From Deltaproteobacteria bacterium (lineage in GTDB: Bacteria > Desulfobacterota_B > Binatia > UBA9968), in contig JAPUHZ010000164.1 of assembly GCA_027297485.1 (NCBI GenBank), positions 1-5,784 on the forward strand: DNA of 5,784 nucleotides, given 5' to 3'. Each line of letters begins with the position of its first letter. Position 1 is the stretch's first letter. Of this stretch, positions 5,116-5,784 are shown piece by piece. The translations under genes were made by a program, and so were the position numbers. Under the pieces are notes generated by a model, which saw only the letters and a program-made list of their open reading frames with translations, searched no databases and had not been told where the DNA came from.

Positions 5116-5578
5116 ATGGTGTGCCGAGCATATTCGACAGCCTGGAGGTGAAGCCCTCTACCCATCAGCCTTAGGCTGAGAAGGGTTAGCAAATGCCCGC
5201 TGCGTGCAATGAGATGTATTCTTGCATTTCGTGCTATCAGCCTATATCGTTGAGGCGATGGATCTTATTATGGACCGAAGCCACACTGAGTTCCTTTCCG
5301 AGGTCCTAAGGCGCTCTCCATGAAACTAAGGCCCAGCCTGTTGAGCCCAAGGAGCGGGAACTTTAAGCTAAATGGTAGTGTTAAGTGGAGAAGCGGAAGA
5401 TCATCTGGTTAGCAGAGATTTTGCTCCGAAGAATTGATGATGAGCTATCAGTAAGGTAGGAGAAGAGGAGGGGATGGAGGCGAGGGAAAAGGATTGAATA
5501 GGCTGGGGCAGGGATTATGACTGACACAGCAGTGAGGGAAAGACCTCCTGCCCTTGGTATTTCGGAAAGAGAGGAATC
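5116..5578. other. gene-free stretch with potential RNA structure
   Basis: No reading frame of useful length on either strand. From 5145 to 5230 several short complementary pairs are packed together: GAGG/CCTC (5145-5148, 5155-5158), CTACCC/GGGTTAG (5158-5163, 5183-5189) enclosing TCAGCC/GGCTGA (5165-5170, 5174-5179), and AAATGC/GCATTT (5191-5196, 5224-5229). A second nested pair, ATCATC/GATGAT (5400-5405, 5436-5441) around AGCA/TGCT, follows. The region from about 5450 to 5490 is purine-rich. It could be a non-coding RNA, a long leader, or a decayed element; I cannot assign a known family. Confidence 0.45.
5494..5521 (+). promoter_or_regulatory. weak candidate promoter for the 5579 lipoprotein gene
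   Basis: TTGAAT (5494-5499), 16 nt, TATGAC (5516-5521), each 4 of 6 to consensus. It would give a leader of about 50 nt. Tentative. Confidence 0.3.
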
Positions 5579-5784
5579 ATGAGAGCAAAGCGGCTTTTTA
5601 GCTTTTTAACTCTTTCTCTTTTGTCTTTGACGGCAGGGTGCGCGCAGTTGACCGTTGCCGAGAGGGAGCAAATGTTTGGGTCGCATCCTCCCCGGATAGT
5701 CAAGGCCGATGCGCAAAGCAAGATGCTTTACCCAAATTCCTGGTCGATTTTTCTCCATGTGGAAGACCCCGATGGGGATCTGAC
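5579..5784 (+). CDS. lipoprotein, N-terminal part (runs off right edge)
   Basis: From ATG 5579 the frame is open for 68 codons plus two bases to the window edge. It starts MRAKRLFSFLTLSLLSL and has the lipobox TAGC (Cys21), so it is a predicted lipoprotein. After a linker, residues 52-68 read PNSWSIFLHVEDPDGDL: an aromatic beta-strand followed by DPDGD, a pattern seen at strand-loop junctions in Ig-like or cadherin-like extracellular domains. AGAGAGGA ends 3 nt before the ATG and serves as ribosome site; an in-frame stop at 5522 excludes distant upstream starts. Function cannot be given from the fragment. Confidence 0.75.
   Translation, partial: MRAKRLFSFLTLSLLSLTAGCAQLTVAEREQMFGSHPPRIVKADAQSKMLYPNSWSIFLHVEDPDGDL

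Noticed and set aside
5304..5313. GGTCCTAAGG, as in the conserved 23S rRNA segment that contains the I-CeuI site
   Set aside because: Only about 10-11 bases agree and the flanks do not resemble 23S rRNA; chance match.
5515..5721. Minus-strand open frame of 68 codons
   Set aside because: It is opposite the start of the right-edge lipoprotein, which has a lipobox and a ribosome site.

Overview
The window looks like part of a Gram-negative (two-membrane) bacterial chromosome. It holds the start of an outer-membrane assembly lipoprotein of the BamD type, a beta-barrel porin ending in Phe, and several proteins with lipobox signal peptides. Every protein-coding gene I can support encodes an exported or envelope protein. 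I cannot place the species. Short degenerate heptamer repeats and sigma70-type TTGACA promoters would suit an environmental lineage such as NC10 or a deltaproteobacterial relative, but that is only an impression.

Layout. 1-327 (-): N-terminal part of a BamD-like lipoprotein, running off the left edge, with a good promoter almost abutting its start codon. 453-908 (-): small lipoprotein with an IPT/TIG-like beta domain; a 15-bp palindrome lies over its possible promoter. 909-1384: gene-free, with a short heptamer repeat and then two promoter-like elements 80 bp apart that share a 13-nt direct repeat. 1385-2878 (+): OprO/OprP-like porin, closed by a strong intrinsic terminator. 2932-3211: gene-free leader. 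3212-3841 (+) and 3866-4543 (-): two convergent TPR lipoproteins that appear to be distant paralogues. 4689-4910 (-): a 73-residue basic secreted protein with a very strong ribosome binding site and a structured leader. 4911-5578: gene-free; it contains an orphan terminator and inverted repeats suggesting structured RNA. 5579-5784 (+): start of another lipoprotein, cut by the right edge.

The genes are arranged as mostly single-gene units in alternating orientation, not one operon. I see no CRISPR array, rRNA, tRNA, transposase or recombinase. The least explained parts are the convergent TPR lipoprotein pair (one with a signal peptide built from simple repeats), the direct-repeat motif on either side of the 73-residue gene, and the stretch around 5080-5450. 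I do not see convincing evidence of a new defence or mobile system.
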